Positions 32,876 through 40,330 of a stretch of 64,000 nt of DNA are shown one piece after another. Location of the stretch: positions 26,987-90,986 of the forward strand of contig DASZOM010000006.1 of assembly GCA_035550735.1 (NCBI GenBank), given 5' to 3'. Origin of the DNA: JANQRA01 sp035550735. Its GTDB lineage: Bacteria; Actinomycetota; Acidimicrobiia; Spongiisociales; ZC4RG35. The notes under the pieces are model-generated. The model did not search any database, had not been told where the DNA came from, and saw only the letters and a list, made by a program, of their open reading frames with translations. Positions within the stretch are counted from its first letter, which is position 1. Every line of letters starts with the position of its first letter. Made by a program: the position numbers and the translations under genes.

Positions 32876-33150
32876 AGCGACTCGGCCGAGCGATGCAGGG
32901 CTTGATGTCGATTGCGGACGCTGCGTCAGACGATGACGACCTGCGGCTTCGCAAGCGCGTCGGGGTGACAGCCGGCCTGGTACCGATTGTCGCGCCGCTC
33001 ACATTGCCGATTTAGGCGCTGTGTCCCGTCAGCTACGTGCTAGCAGCGGCACTGCCAAGCAGATTCGAGTTCGAGGAGCCGATCGTGGAAGTCAAAGGAC
33101 TCCAGCCTCTCCGTGCCTATCTGCTGAAGCGGTCTAGTCCGCCGGCTGGC
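32872..33150 (+). pseudogene. collapsed class III adenylate cyclase gene remnant
   Basis: An ORF begins at ATG 32872 with a proper 4-nt overlap to the upstream gene. It encodes a 47-residue N-terminus (acidic IADAASDDDD, then RLRKRVGV and a hydrophobic helix) and stops at TAG 33013-33015. In the same frame, with no start of its own, follows SYVLAAALPSRFEFEE... then VEVKGLQPLRAYLL, the typical C-terminal end of a class III adenylate cyclase domain. The whole catalytic middle is absent. I infer an internal deletion joining the two ends. The right boundary is approximate. This accounts for the otherwise empty stretch 32876-33184. Confidence 0.65.
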
Positions 33151-33184
33151 TGGGGCGGTCGGAGCGACGAGGAGGGCAGCTACG

Positions 33185-34360
33185 TCAACTCGACTGGTTC
33201 GGTGTGTATCGCCAGGCTTCCACTGAGGGGCAGCATCCTCCTCCCCAGTGGAGGAGTTGGGCTCCCGTCCAGACTGTGTAGCGGGCTGTGGGATACCCGA
33301 GCACTCGCGCTGTCGTCCAACTGTCGAGAGCGGGGTCGTAGAAGGCGGCGATCGAGCCACAAGAACCGAAGGCGATCACCTGATCGCCCGCCCGAGTGGG
33401 TTCGCCCTGTCCTTCACATGGTGGGATAGGTACAGGAGTTGTCTCCACCCAACTCTCGTCGCCAGGTGTGTATGACATGGTCTTGGCACCGTCGCCGCTA
33501 CCGCTCCACGCCAAGAACCTGTCGCCTGTCCAGGCGGTGAACCTGGCGTCGGCCGCCTCGTGGTTGGTCTCGGTCGACAGCTCGGTCGCCGGGAGGGGCC
33601 GCCACGCTTCTCCGTCCCATGCGACACCAAGAAGTGCTCTGTCATGGGGGTACGACTGATGGTTGTCACCGAATGCGTAGACCGCCTCGCCTGTCCATCG
33701 GAGCGATCCATAGTTCGCGTCGATTCCGGTTGGCCCGATCAGCGTCCACTCGTCACGTGCCGGGTCGTAGGCGGCCGCAATGTCGTCGGCCGCGGACCAA
33801 ACGAAGAGTTGATCACCCGTCCAGACGGCTCCCAAAGTTCCTTCGTTGGTGCTTCGGGTGGGAACGGGAGATTCGGCGATAAGTGACCAGGTATCGCTGG
33901 AAGGGTCGTAGGACGCTCCATCTCTCAGACCCGTACCTCCCACGATCAGCATCGCCTGGCCGGTCCAAGCGGCGACGTGATGAGCCCGAGGGCTTAGCGG
34001 TGCTTGCGCGATCAACCGCCAAGTGTCGGTATCGGGGTTGTAAGCGGCACCGTCAGCAAGGTATGGCCCACCATCACCGGTATCACCGCCCCAAACGATC
34101 ATCTCCTCGCCGGTCCAGACCACAGAATGTCCACCTCGCAGGCTGAGAGGACCGATGTCGATCGATTCGCTGTCGTAGGCGGCCGTTGTCGTGGTCGCGA
34201 CTGTCGTCGTGGGAGTTGGCAACGAGGAGGTCGTGCTCGTGAAGGTTGGCAAACCCGTTGTGGTCACCAAGGCGGTATGCGTCGTCGATGGCACGGTTTG
34301 GCCCGTACAACTCGAAACGACCAAGCCCATCAGGCACGATGCGAAAGTCAGTCGTCGCAC
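33185..34360 (-). CDS. lipoprotein with kelch-like beta-propeller repeats
   Basis: This protein of about 391 residues begins at GTG 34360 with RRLTFASCLMGLVVSSC, a lipoprotein signal peptide with lipobox VSSC (Cys about 18). A Thr/Pro-rich linker follows to about residue 70, then six or so repeats containing VWTGEEMIVWGGD, AWTGQAMLIVGG, VWTGDQLFVWS, AWTGDRFLAWSG and VWTGAQLLHWGG, about 50 residues apart, alternating with YDPSSDTW-type strands. This is a kelch-type propeller on the cell surface, ligand unknown. The longer frame to 34432 would hide the signal peptide. It is divergent from the HNH gene. Confidence 0.85.
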   Translation of the reverse strand: MRRLTFASCLMGLVVSSCTGQTVPSTTHTALVTTTGLPTFTSTTSSLPTPTTTVATTTTAAYDSESIDIGPLSLRGGHSVVWTGEEMIVWGGDTGDGGPYLADGAAYNPDTDTWRLIAQAPLSPRAHHVAAWTGQAMLIVGGTGLRDGASYDPSSDTWSLIAESPVPTRSTNEGTLGAVWTGDQLFVWSAADDIAAAYDPARDEWTLIGPTGIDANYGSLRWTGEAVYAFGDNHQSYPHDRALLGVAWDGEAWRPLPATELSTETNHEAADARFTAWTGDRFLAWSGSGDGAKTMSYTPGDESWVETTPVPIPPCEGQGEPTRAGDQVIAFGSCGSIAAFYDPALDSWTTARVLGYPTARYTVWTGAQLLHWGGGCCPSVEAWRYTPNQSS

Positions 34361-34490
34361 ATGAATACGACGTCGAAAGTCCGCGAACCGTTCACGTTCA
34401 GCCCAAGGTCCATCCCGCGCGCCAACTGGCAATTTCGGGCGGAGAAAAAATCCGGATTCCGCTGACGACTCTCTTGTTTTTGTCGGTGGC

Positions 34491-34504
34491 CGAACGTATG
34501 TTCG
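34491..34504 (+). promoter_or_regulatory. SOS box (LexA operator) upstream of the DUF222-HNH gene
   Basis: CGAACGTATGTTCG is a perfect palindrome-armed match to the Gram-positive/mycobacterial SOS box CGAAC-N4-GTTCG. TATGTT (34497-34502) inside it could be the -10 element, six bases before the ATG at 34509, so LexA would block the promoter directly. Confidence 0.85.
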
Positions 34505-34508
34505 GGGT

Positions 34509-35645
34509 ATGGGTTGGGAGAGAGCGTCAACGGATGAGATCGAACTGGCGTTGGATCATTTCGCCGGTCTCAGCTCGGCCGGTCTGGCCCGAATATGTGA
34601 GCTGATTGGCGAGGTGGATGTCCGGCAGTCGTGGATGGCCGACGGCGCCCGCAACCTGGTGGACTGGGTGGCGGCGAAACTTCGGGTGCGTCATGAGAGC
34701 GCAGCCCAGCTGGTCAACGTTTCCAGGCGTTTGGCGGATCTTCCGTTGCTGTCGGAACGGTTTGGTGAGGGTGGATTGTCGTTGGATCAGGTGGATGCGA
34801 TCTCTCGGATCGCCACCGCAGACACCGAAACCGAAGTGATCGAAGCGGCTGTTGGAATGTCGAATGCGATGTTGGATCGGGCCGCCCGCCGCCGGCAGGG
34901 TATGACCGAAGACAAGGCCCGGTCGGTGTGGCAGCGACGGCAGCTGATCCGACAGTGGAACCTCGACGAATCAGAGCTCAGATTCCGAGGTCGGCTCCCT
35001 GGAGACGCCGGACGCCTCTTCGACCAGGCCATCGACACCCGCATCGACACCATCCCGGAGAATCCGGAAACCGGCATGTTCGACGCCTATCAGACCCGGG
35101 CCGCCGACGCACTCACCGAACTCGCCGCCACCAGCGGAACATCAGGTTCAGACTCGACCCCGAACCGGTTGAACATCTTCGCTGACCTCGAAGCGCTCAC
35201 CACCAGTGACCAGGGTGTCGCCGAGTTGGACAACGGAGCGCTCATCCCCAACACCACCGCACAACGACTCGCCTGCGACAGCCTGATCCGGGGGATCATC
35301 AGAGACGGAGAACAAGTCATCGGCATCGGAAGAGCCAGCCGACAGGTCCCGGCCTGGCTCCGCGACCTCGTCTACCACCGCGACGGATACCAATGCCAAC
35401 ATCCAGGCTGTCGCCACAGCCGATGGCTGCAGATCCACCACATCACCCCCTGGTCCCAAGACGGCACCACCAACCTCGACAACCTCATCCTCCTCTGCGG
35501 ACACCACCACCGTTGGCTCCACCAACACGACTGGCACATCACCGGACCACCCGGCATGCGGGTCTTCCGCAAACCCGACCGGACCCCCTACCCAGCGCCC
35601 AAACCAGCACTCCACCCACGACTCCAACAGCTCGTCCCAACCTAG
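34509..35645 (+). CDS. DUF222 / HNH endonuclease domain protein (13E12-repeat type)
   Basis: This 378-residue protein has an N-terminal DUF222 helical domain (about 1-230) and a C-terminal HNH nuclease domain (about 283-340). The latter shows the zinc pair CQHPGC, IHHITPWSQDGTTNLDNLILLC and CGHHHRWLH. It resembles the REP13E12-like family that occurs in multiple copies in actinobacteria. Codon use differs from its neighbours (more TTG, CGG and GGT in the first half). It is controlled by an SOS box overlapping its probable promoter. Possible roles include DNA-damage response or selfish/homing behaviour; neither can be settled from sequence. Confidence 0.9.
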   Translation: MGWERASTDEIELALDHFAGLSSAGLARICELIGEVDVRQSWMADGARNLVDWVAAKLRVRHESAAQLVNVSRRLADLPLLSERFGEGGLSLDQVDAISRIATADTETEVIEAAVGMSNAMLDRAARRRQGMTEDKARSVWQRRQLIRQWNLDESELRFRGRLPGDAGRLFDQAIDTRIDTIPENPETGMFDAYQTRAADALTELAATSGTSGSDSTPNRLNIFADLEALTTSDQGVAELDNGALIPNTTAQRLACDSLIRGIIRDGEQVIGIGRASRQVPAWLRDLVYHRDGYQCQHPGCRHSRWLQIHHITPWSQDGTTNLDNLILLCGHHHRWLHQHDWHITGPPGMRVFRKPDRTPYPAPKPALHPRLQQLVPT

Positions 35646-35658
35646 GGGCAGCCGCCCC
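35645..35658 (+). terminator. weak hairpin at the 3' end of the HNH gene
   Basis: GGGGC (35645-35649) pairs with GCCCC (35654-35658) across an AGCC loop, starting within the stop codon. The stem is only 5 bp with no U-tract, so termination is only possible. Confidence 0.35.
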
Positions 35659-35716
35659 CACCTCCGATTTCCGTACCGAGAAAACCCCGCAACCACCAGC
35701 GATCCGATTATCGTCT

Positions 35717-35730
35717 AGAACATATGTTCG
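35717..35730 (+). promoter_or_regulatory. SOS box (LexA operator) overlapping the ruvC start codon
   Basis: AGAACATATGTTCG contains GAAC-N4-GTTC and differs from the HNH-gene box at only two positions. The ruvC ATG (35724-35726) lies inside it. A possible -10 TATCGT (35709-35714) is just upstream. LexA control of ruvCAB is expected. Confidence 0.85.
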
Positions 35731-36206
35731 TTCTGGGCATCGACCCCGGTCTGTCCGTCACCGGATATGGGCTCGTCCAGGGATCACACCCACCCACCGC
35801 CATGCGAGCCGGAGTCATACGCACCGACGTCGAAACCACCGTCCCGCGTCGTCTCGCCGAGCTGCATGCAGGTCTGGTCCAGGTCATCGCCGACAGCAAC
35901 CCGGATGCCATCGCCTTGGAGACCGTCTTCACCAACCGCAACCTGCAGACGGCGATGTCGGTGGGAAGGGCGTCGGGCGTGGCCATCCTCGCCGCCGCCC
36001 AAGCCGACGTCCCTGTCTACGAGTATGTGCCGACGGCGGTGAAAGCAGCCGTGACCGGAGACGGTTCGGCTAACAAGGGGCAGGTGCAGCAGATGGTGGC
36101 TCGACTTCTCAGGCTCGCCGAGGCTCCGACCCCGGCCGATGCCGCCGATGCCCTGGCGATTGCACTCTGTCACCTCCGGGCTGCGCCACTGGAGCCGGCC
36201 CGGTGA
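35724..36206 (+). CDS. ruvC: Holliday junction resolvase RuvC
   Basis: It cleaves Holliday junctions in complex with RuvAB. The 160-residue RNase H-fold protein shows catalytic Asp in VLGIDPGLSVTGYG (residue 7), Glu in ALETVFTNRN (about 67), and the C-terminal Asp pair in DAADALAIALCH (about 139-142). The start is fixed by the family N-terminus. The stop overlaps the ruvA GTG by 4 nt. An SOS box overlaps the start codon. Confidence 0.96.
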   Translation: MFVLGIDPGLSVTGYGLVQGSHPPTAMRAGVIRTDVETTVPRRLAELHAGLVQVIADSNPDAIALETVFTNRNLQTAMSVGRASGVAILAAAQADVPVYEYVPTAVKAAVTGDGSANKGQVQQMVARLLRLAEAPTPADAADALAIALCHLRAAPLEPAR

Positions 36207-36772
36207 TCGGCCGGCTGCGCGGCGTCTTGGTTTCCAGCCGGGAGAGCGGCATCGTGATCGACGTGGGCGGGATCGGTTACGAGGTGGCGATGACGACGAG
36301 GGACCTGGCGACACTGCCAGGGATAGGCGAGGACATCGTCGTCCACACCCACACTCACGTCCGTGAGGAGGAGCTGAGCTTGTTCGGATTTGGGAACGAG
36401 CCCGACAGGGATCTCTTCCGGATCCTGCTCGGCGCCAGCGGCGTCGGGCCGAAGGTGGCCATGGCGCTGCTCGCCTCGATGACGAACGACGAGATCGTGA
36501 GAGCCATCACCGGGGAAGACCCGGATGCGCTCACCATCGCACCCGGGGTGGGCAAGCGGGGGGCGCAGAAGATCGTGCTCGAGCTGGGCCCGAAGCTGGC
36601 CGGCAGGGAGACCGAGGTCGTTGGTGCCCGCTCACTCGGCGGTGTCCGCCAGGCGCTGGAGGGGCTCGGCTACTCGACCGCCGAGATCAACGCGGTGGTC
36701 GGCGACCTCGACCCCGACGACCCGATCGAGGCCCAGGTGAAGACCGCTCTGCAGAGGCTGGGCAAGAGATGA
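36203..36772 (+). CDS. ruvA: Holliday junction DNA helicase subunit RuvA
   Basis: It binds four-way junctions and loads RuvB. The 189-residue protein begins MIGRLRGVL, has domain I OB-fold features (HTHVREEELSLFGF), helix-hairpin-helix motifs in domain II (LLGASGVGPKVAMALL and IAPGVGKRGAQKIVLEL), and a C-terminal RuvB-interacting UBA-like domain (about 140-189). The start GTG overlaps ruvC and the stop overlaps ruvB. Confidence 0.96.
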   Translation: MIGRLRGVLVSSRESGIVIDVGGIGYEVAMTTRDLATLPGIGEDIVVHTHTHVREEELSLFGFGNEPDRDLFRILLGASGVGPKVAMALLASMTNDEIVRAITGEDPDALTIAPGVGKRGAQKIVLELGPKLAGRETEVVGARSLGGVRQALEGLGYSTAEINAVVGDLDPDDPIEAQVKTALQRLGKR

Positions 36773-37785
36773 GCCGCGAGGAGAGCCTGCTCAGCCCGAC
36801 CATCGAGGATCCGGAGGAGATCTCGCTTCGCCCCCGGACGCTGGCCGACTTCGTCGGACAGGATCAGGTCAAGGAGCGTCTCCAAATCTCGATAGACGCC
36901 TCGATCCAGGAGGGTCGCTCCCTGGACCATGTGCTGTTCTCGGGCCCGCCCGGGCTGGGCAAGACCACGCTGGCCGGGATCATCGCTGCCGAGAAAGGCG
37001 TCAACTTCCGGGTCACCTCCGGGCCGGCGTTGGAGCGACCCGGAGACCTCGCCGCCATCCTCTCCAACCTCAACGACCAGGACGTCTTCTTCATCGACGA
37101 GATCCATCGCCTCCCCAGGGCGGTCGAGGAGGTGCTCTACCCGGCGATGGAGGACTTCGCCCTCGACGTGGTGCTGGGCAAGGGCCCCACGGCACAGTCG
37201 ATCCGCATCGACCTGCCCCGTTTCACCCTGGTCGGGGCGACGACGCGAAAGGGCAAGGTGACCGCTCCGCTCCGGGACCGATTCGGGATCGAGGAACGGC
37301 TCGACTACTACGAGCCGGACGACCTGGCACGGATCATCCGCCGCTCCGCCGGCATCATCGACGTGGAGATCGGCGGCGACGCCGCCCATCTCATCTCCCA
37401 TCGCAGCCGGCAGACCCCGCGTATCGCCAACCGTCTGCTCGCCAGGGTGAGGGACTATGCGGTGGCGAGGGCGGAGGGGACCATCACCCTCGACGTCGCC
37501 GAGGAGGCCCTCTCCATATACGAGGTCGACGTGCTCGGGCTCGACAAGGTCGATCGCGCCATCCTCGATGCCATCGTCGGGAAGTTCGGCGGCGGGCCGG
37601 TCGGCCTGTCCACGCTGGCCATCGCCGTCGGTGAGGAGCCGGAGACCGTCGAGGACGCCTACGAGCCCTTCCTGCTCCAGTCGGGTTTGATCAAGAGAAC
37701 CCCGCGGGGGCGGGTGGCCACAGCCCATGCCTACGTCCACCTGGGTATGGAGCCGCCGACCGACCCCCAGGGAACCCTGCTCTGA
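36769..37785 (+). CDS. ruvB: Holliday junction branch-migration ATPase RuvB
   Basis: It is the hexameric AAA+ motor of branch migration. The 338-residue protein shows LRPRTLADFVGQ, Walker A SGPPGLGKTTLA (about 57-66), Walker B FFIDEIHR (about 107), sensor 1 GATTRKG, and a C-terminal winged helix ending RGRVATAHAYVHLG. The ATG overlaps the ruvA stop. The stop TGA overlaps the probable CTG start of queA. Confidence 0.97.
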   Translation: MSREESLLSPTIEDPEEISLRPRTLADFVGQDQVKERLQISIDASIQEGRSLDHVLFSGPPGLGKTTLAGIIAAEKGVNFRVTSGPALERPGDLAAILSNLNDQDVFFIDEIHRLPRAVEEVLYPAMEDFALDVVLGKGPTAQSIRIDLPRFTLVGATTRKGKVTAPLRDRFGIEERLDYYEPDDLARIIRRSAGIIDVEIGGDAAHLISHRSRQTPRIANRLLARVRDYAVARAEGTITLDVAEEALSIYEVDVLGLDKVDRAILDAIVGKFGGGPVGLSTLAIAVGEEPETVEDAYEPFLLQSGLIKRTPRGRVATAHAYVHLGMEPPTDPQGTLL

Positions 37786-38795
37786 AGGTCTCGGACTTCC
37801 AGTACGACCTGCCGGAGAGCGCCATCGCGCAAGCCGCCATCGAGCCCCGGCACGACTCGCGCTTGCTCGACGCCCGGGACATGAGCGACCACACCTTTCT
37901 CGATCTGGCCGACCTGCTCCAACCCGAAGACCTGGTGGTGGTCAATCGCACCCGGGTGCGGGCGGCCCGGCTGTTCGGAGAGAGAGCCGGCACCGGGGGC
38001 CGAGTCGAGCTTCTTCTTCTCGAGCGGAATCCCGACAGGTCTTGGGTTGCCCTCGCCCGGCCCTCCCGTCGGCTCCGACCAGGAGTCGAGATCGATCTCG
38101 GTGGCTTCTCGGCGATGATCCGGTCCCATCCCGATGGAGGCAGGGTGCGGGTCGAGTTGACCGCCGACGACGAGGAGAAGGCCATCGCCGGCAGCGGCCA
38201 GGTCCCGCTCCCTCCCTACTTCACCGGCCATCTCGACGACCCGGAGCGTTACCAGACCATCTTCGCCAGCGACCCCGGGTCGGCGGCAGCACCCACGGCC
38301 GGGCTCCATTTCACCGACGAGGTGCTGTCGAGACTCCGGGCCCGGTCCATTCGCCTGGCCAGTGTCGACCTGCATGTCTCCCTGGACACGTTCCGACCGA
38401 TGACCACTGACGAGGTCGAGGATCACGAGATGCACTCGGAGTGGTGTGCGGTGCCTGCTGAGACCGCGTCGGCGATCGCGGAAACACGCCAACGGGGAGC
38501 GAGAGTGGTTGCGGTCGGCACCACCGTGGTGCGGACTCTCGAATCGAAGGCGAACGGCTCAGGAGGGGTGATACCGGGGGAGGGGAGAACCGACCTGTTC
38601 CTGAGACCCGGCAGCAAGTTCGACGTGGTCGACCTGCTCGTGACCAATTTCCACCTTCCGGGCTCGACGTTGCTGGTGCTCCTCGCCGCCTTCATGGGAG
38701 ATGGCTGGCGTGAGGTCTACGAGACGGCTCTCGACCGCGGATACCGGTTTCTCTCCTTCGGCGACGCCATGTTGGCCGCCCGCGATCGCACCTAG
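37782..38795 (+). CDS. queA: S-adenosylmethionine:tRNA ribosyltransferase-isomerase
   Basis: It converts preQ1 in tRNA to epoxyqueuosine. Family motifs include IEPRHDSRLLD, TGLHF-containing GSAAAPTAGLHFTDE, VDLHVSLDTFRP and TNFHLPGSTLLVL; full length is 337 residues. The N-terminal family sequence MKVSDF(D/Q)Y(D/E)LP aligns only if CTG 37782 is the initiator, since KVSDFQYDLPESAIAQ lies directly after it and no ATG, GTG or TTG occurs until 37863. CTG overlaps the ruvB stop as CTGA, mirroring ATGA/GTGA overlaps elsewhere. An AGGGA at 37769-37773 could serve as Shine-Dalgarno. The next gene, tgt, acts one step earlier. Confidence 0.92.
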   Translation: MKVSDFQYDLPESAIAQAAIEPRHDSRLLDARDMSDHTFLDLADLLQPEDLVVVNRTRVRAARLFGERAGTGGRVELLLLERNPDRSWVALARPSRRLRPGVEIDLGGFSAMIRSHPDGGRVRVELTADDEEKAIAGSGQVPLPPYFTGHLDDPERYQTIFASDPGSAAAPTAGLHFTDEVLSRLRARSIRLASVDLHVSLDTFRPMTTDEVEDHEMHSEWCAVPAETASAIAETRQRGARVVAVGTTVVRTLESKANGSGGVIPGEGRTDLFLRPGSKFDVVDLLVTNFHLPGSTLLVLLAAFMGDGWREVYETALDRGYRFLSFGDAMLAARDRT

Positions 38796-38806
38796 CCTCC
38801 CAAGGA

Positions 38807-39934
38807 ATGCCCGCCGTTACCTGGAAGTCCGTGGCCATAGATGCCGCCGCCCGAACCGGCGTGCTCGCCACGCCACACGGTGAGGTGCGCACCCCGGCGT
38901 TCATGCCGGTCGGGACCCGGGCCGCGGTGAAGGCGGTGGACACCGACGATCTCCTCGCCGTCGGGGCCGAGATCATCCTGGCCAACACCTATCACCTGAT
39001 GCTGCGCCCCGGTGCGGCACTCATCGCAGATCTCGGCGGTCTCCACGGCTTCATGAGCTGGGAGGGGCCGATCCTCACCGACTCGGGTGGCTTCCAGATC
39101 TTCTCGCTGGACCCCGACATCGGCGAGGAAGGGGCGGTCTTCACTTCGATCTACGACGGGGCCAGGGTCGAGTTGACCCCGGAGGCTGCGGTGGCGATCC
39201 AGGAGCAACTGGGGCCCGACATCGCCATGGCCCTCGACGTCTGTGTCGGCCTGCCCGCACCCCGGGAACGGGTGGAGACCGAGATGCGGCGCACCCTGCG
39301 CTGGGCGGAACGAGGCATCCGGGCCCATCGGCGGTCCGACCAGTCCCTGTTCGGGATCGTCCAGGGAGGCGTCGACCTCGACCTCCGGGCCGAGAGCGCC
39401 AGGGAGACCGCCGCCCTCGGGTTCGACGGTTTCGGCATCGGTGGGCTCTCGGTGGGCGAGCCGGCCCACGAGAGGAACGCAGCCCTGGAGGCGGCGGTCG
39501 GCGAGCTTCCCGACGACAAGCCTCGGTATGTCATGGGTCTCGGTGACACCGAAGGCCTCCTCGACGCCATCGCCAGAGGGGCCGACATGTTCGACTGCGT
39601 CATACCCACCAGACTCGCCCGTCACGGGCGGGCACTGAGCCGCCATGGCGACTTCAACGTCAACAGGGTCGACTTCGCCACGGACGACCGGCCCATCGAC
39701 AGCGAGTGCCGGTGTCTCACCTGCTCCCGCTACAGCCGTGCATACCTGCGTCACCTGGTGCGGATGAGCGAGTTGAGCGCCCATCGCCTGCTCACCATCC
39801 ACAACCTCGCCTATGTGCTCGACCTGGTCGACGGTGCCGCCGAGGCCATCGAGGAGGGCAGGTTCACCGACTTCGTGAGAGACACCCGTTCGACCCGTGA
39901 GGGTGGTTCGCACTCGGAGATGCCGGACGCCTAA
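38807..39934 (+). CDS. tgt: tRNA-guanine transglycosylase
   Basis: It exchanges guanine-34 for preQ1 in GUN-anticodon tRNAs, upstream of QueA in queuosine synthesis. The 375-residue TIM barrel has the catalytic Asp in LTDSGGFQIFSL (about 89), GIVQGGVD, GGLSVGEP, a second Asp in DCVIPTR (about 264), and the zinc site C-x-C-x2-C ... H in CRCLTCSRY and later His. It lies 11 nt after queA. TAGCCT eight bases before the ATG could be a separate -10. Confidence 0.96.
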   Translation: MPAVTWKSVAIDAAARTGVLATPHGEVRTPAFMPVGTRAAVKAVDTDDLLAVGAEIILANTYHLMLRPGAALIADLGGLHGFMSWEGPILTDSGGFQIFSLDPDIGEEGAVFTSIYDGARVELTPEAAVAIQEQLGPDIAMALDVCVGLPAPRERVETEMRRTLRWAERGIRAHRRSDQSLFGIVQGGVDLDLRAESARETAALGFDGFGIGGLSVGEPAHERNAALEAAVGELPDDKPRYVMGLGDTEGLLDAIARGADMFDCVIPTRLARHGRALSRHGDFNVNRVDFATDDRPIDSECRCLTCSRYSRAYLRHLVRMSELSAHRLLTIHNLAYVLDLVDGAAEAIEEGRFTDFVRDTRSTREGGSHSEMPDA

Positions 39935-39969
39935 TCTCGCCGCGAATTGACCCCACCTGCGGAGGAACT

Positions 39970-40272
39970 GTGATTTCTGTGGTGCTCGCCCAAGAGACGC
40001 CGCCGGCAGGCGGCGGCTGGTTCAACCTCGTGTTCCTCGCCCTGTTGGTGGGCGTCTTCTATTTCCTGATCATCCGCCCCCAGCGAAAGCGCAGCCAGCA
40101 GCAGCGCGACATGGCCGAGTCGCTGGGCGTCGGCGACGAGGTGAGGACGATCGGGGGGATCCACGGAGTGGTCGCATCGATCAGCGAGGACAGCGTGGTC
40201 CTCAAGGTCGAGGACGGCCAGATCCGGGTGTCGAAGCGCGCCATTGGAACCAGGGTCGGCGACCAAGCCTGA
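39970..40272 (+). CDS. yajC: preprotein translocase subunit YajC
   Basis: This 100-residue membrane protein has one N-terminal helix (about 17-37, NLVFLALLVGVFYFLIIRPQRKR) and a cytoplasmic tail with VGDEVRTIGGIHGVV, the YajC signature. It associates with SecDF at the Sec translocon. The GTG start is preceded by GGAGGAA. In most actinobacteria secD and secF follow directly; here the next gene is apt, so those genes are elsewhere or lost. Confidence 0.93.
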   Translation: MISVVLAQETPPAGGGWFNLVFLALLVGVFYFLIIRPQRKRSQQQRDMAESLGVGDEVRTIGGIHGVVASISEDSVVLKVEDGQIRVSKRAIGTRVGDQA

Positions 40273-40318
40273 CCTGCCCGTCGGCGTCTCCCGGGCCGAG
40301 GATCGTCGAGTTCGGCCG

Positions 40319-40324
40319 TAGACT
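40319..40324 (+). promoter_or_regulatory. candidate -10 (TAGACT) for apt-rel
   Basis: TAGACT ends six bases before the apt GTG, with no Shine-Dalgarno sequence. It fits the leaderless pattern and implies that apt and the rel gene have their own promoter. Confidence 0.5.
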
Positions 40325-40330
40325 TCCCAC

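Noticed and set aside
33037..33429. 130-codon frame downstream of the cyclase remnant as a separate gene
   Set aside because: Only its first 35 or so residues resemble a protein family (cyclase C-terminus); the remainder is antisense to the propeller lipoprotein, so it is treated as part of the remnant.
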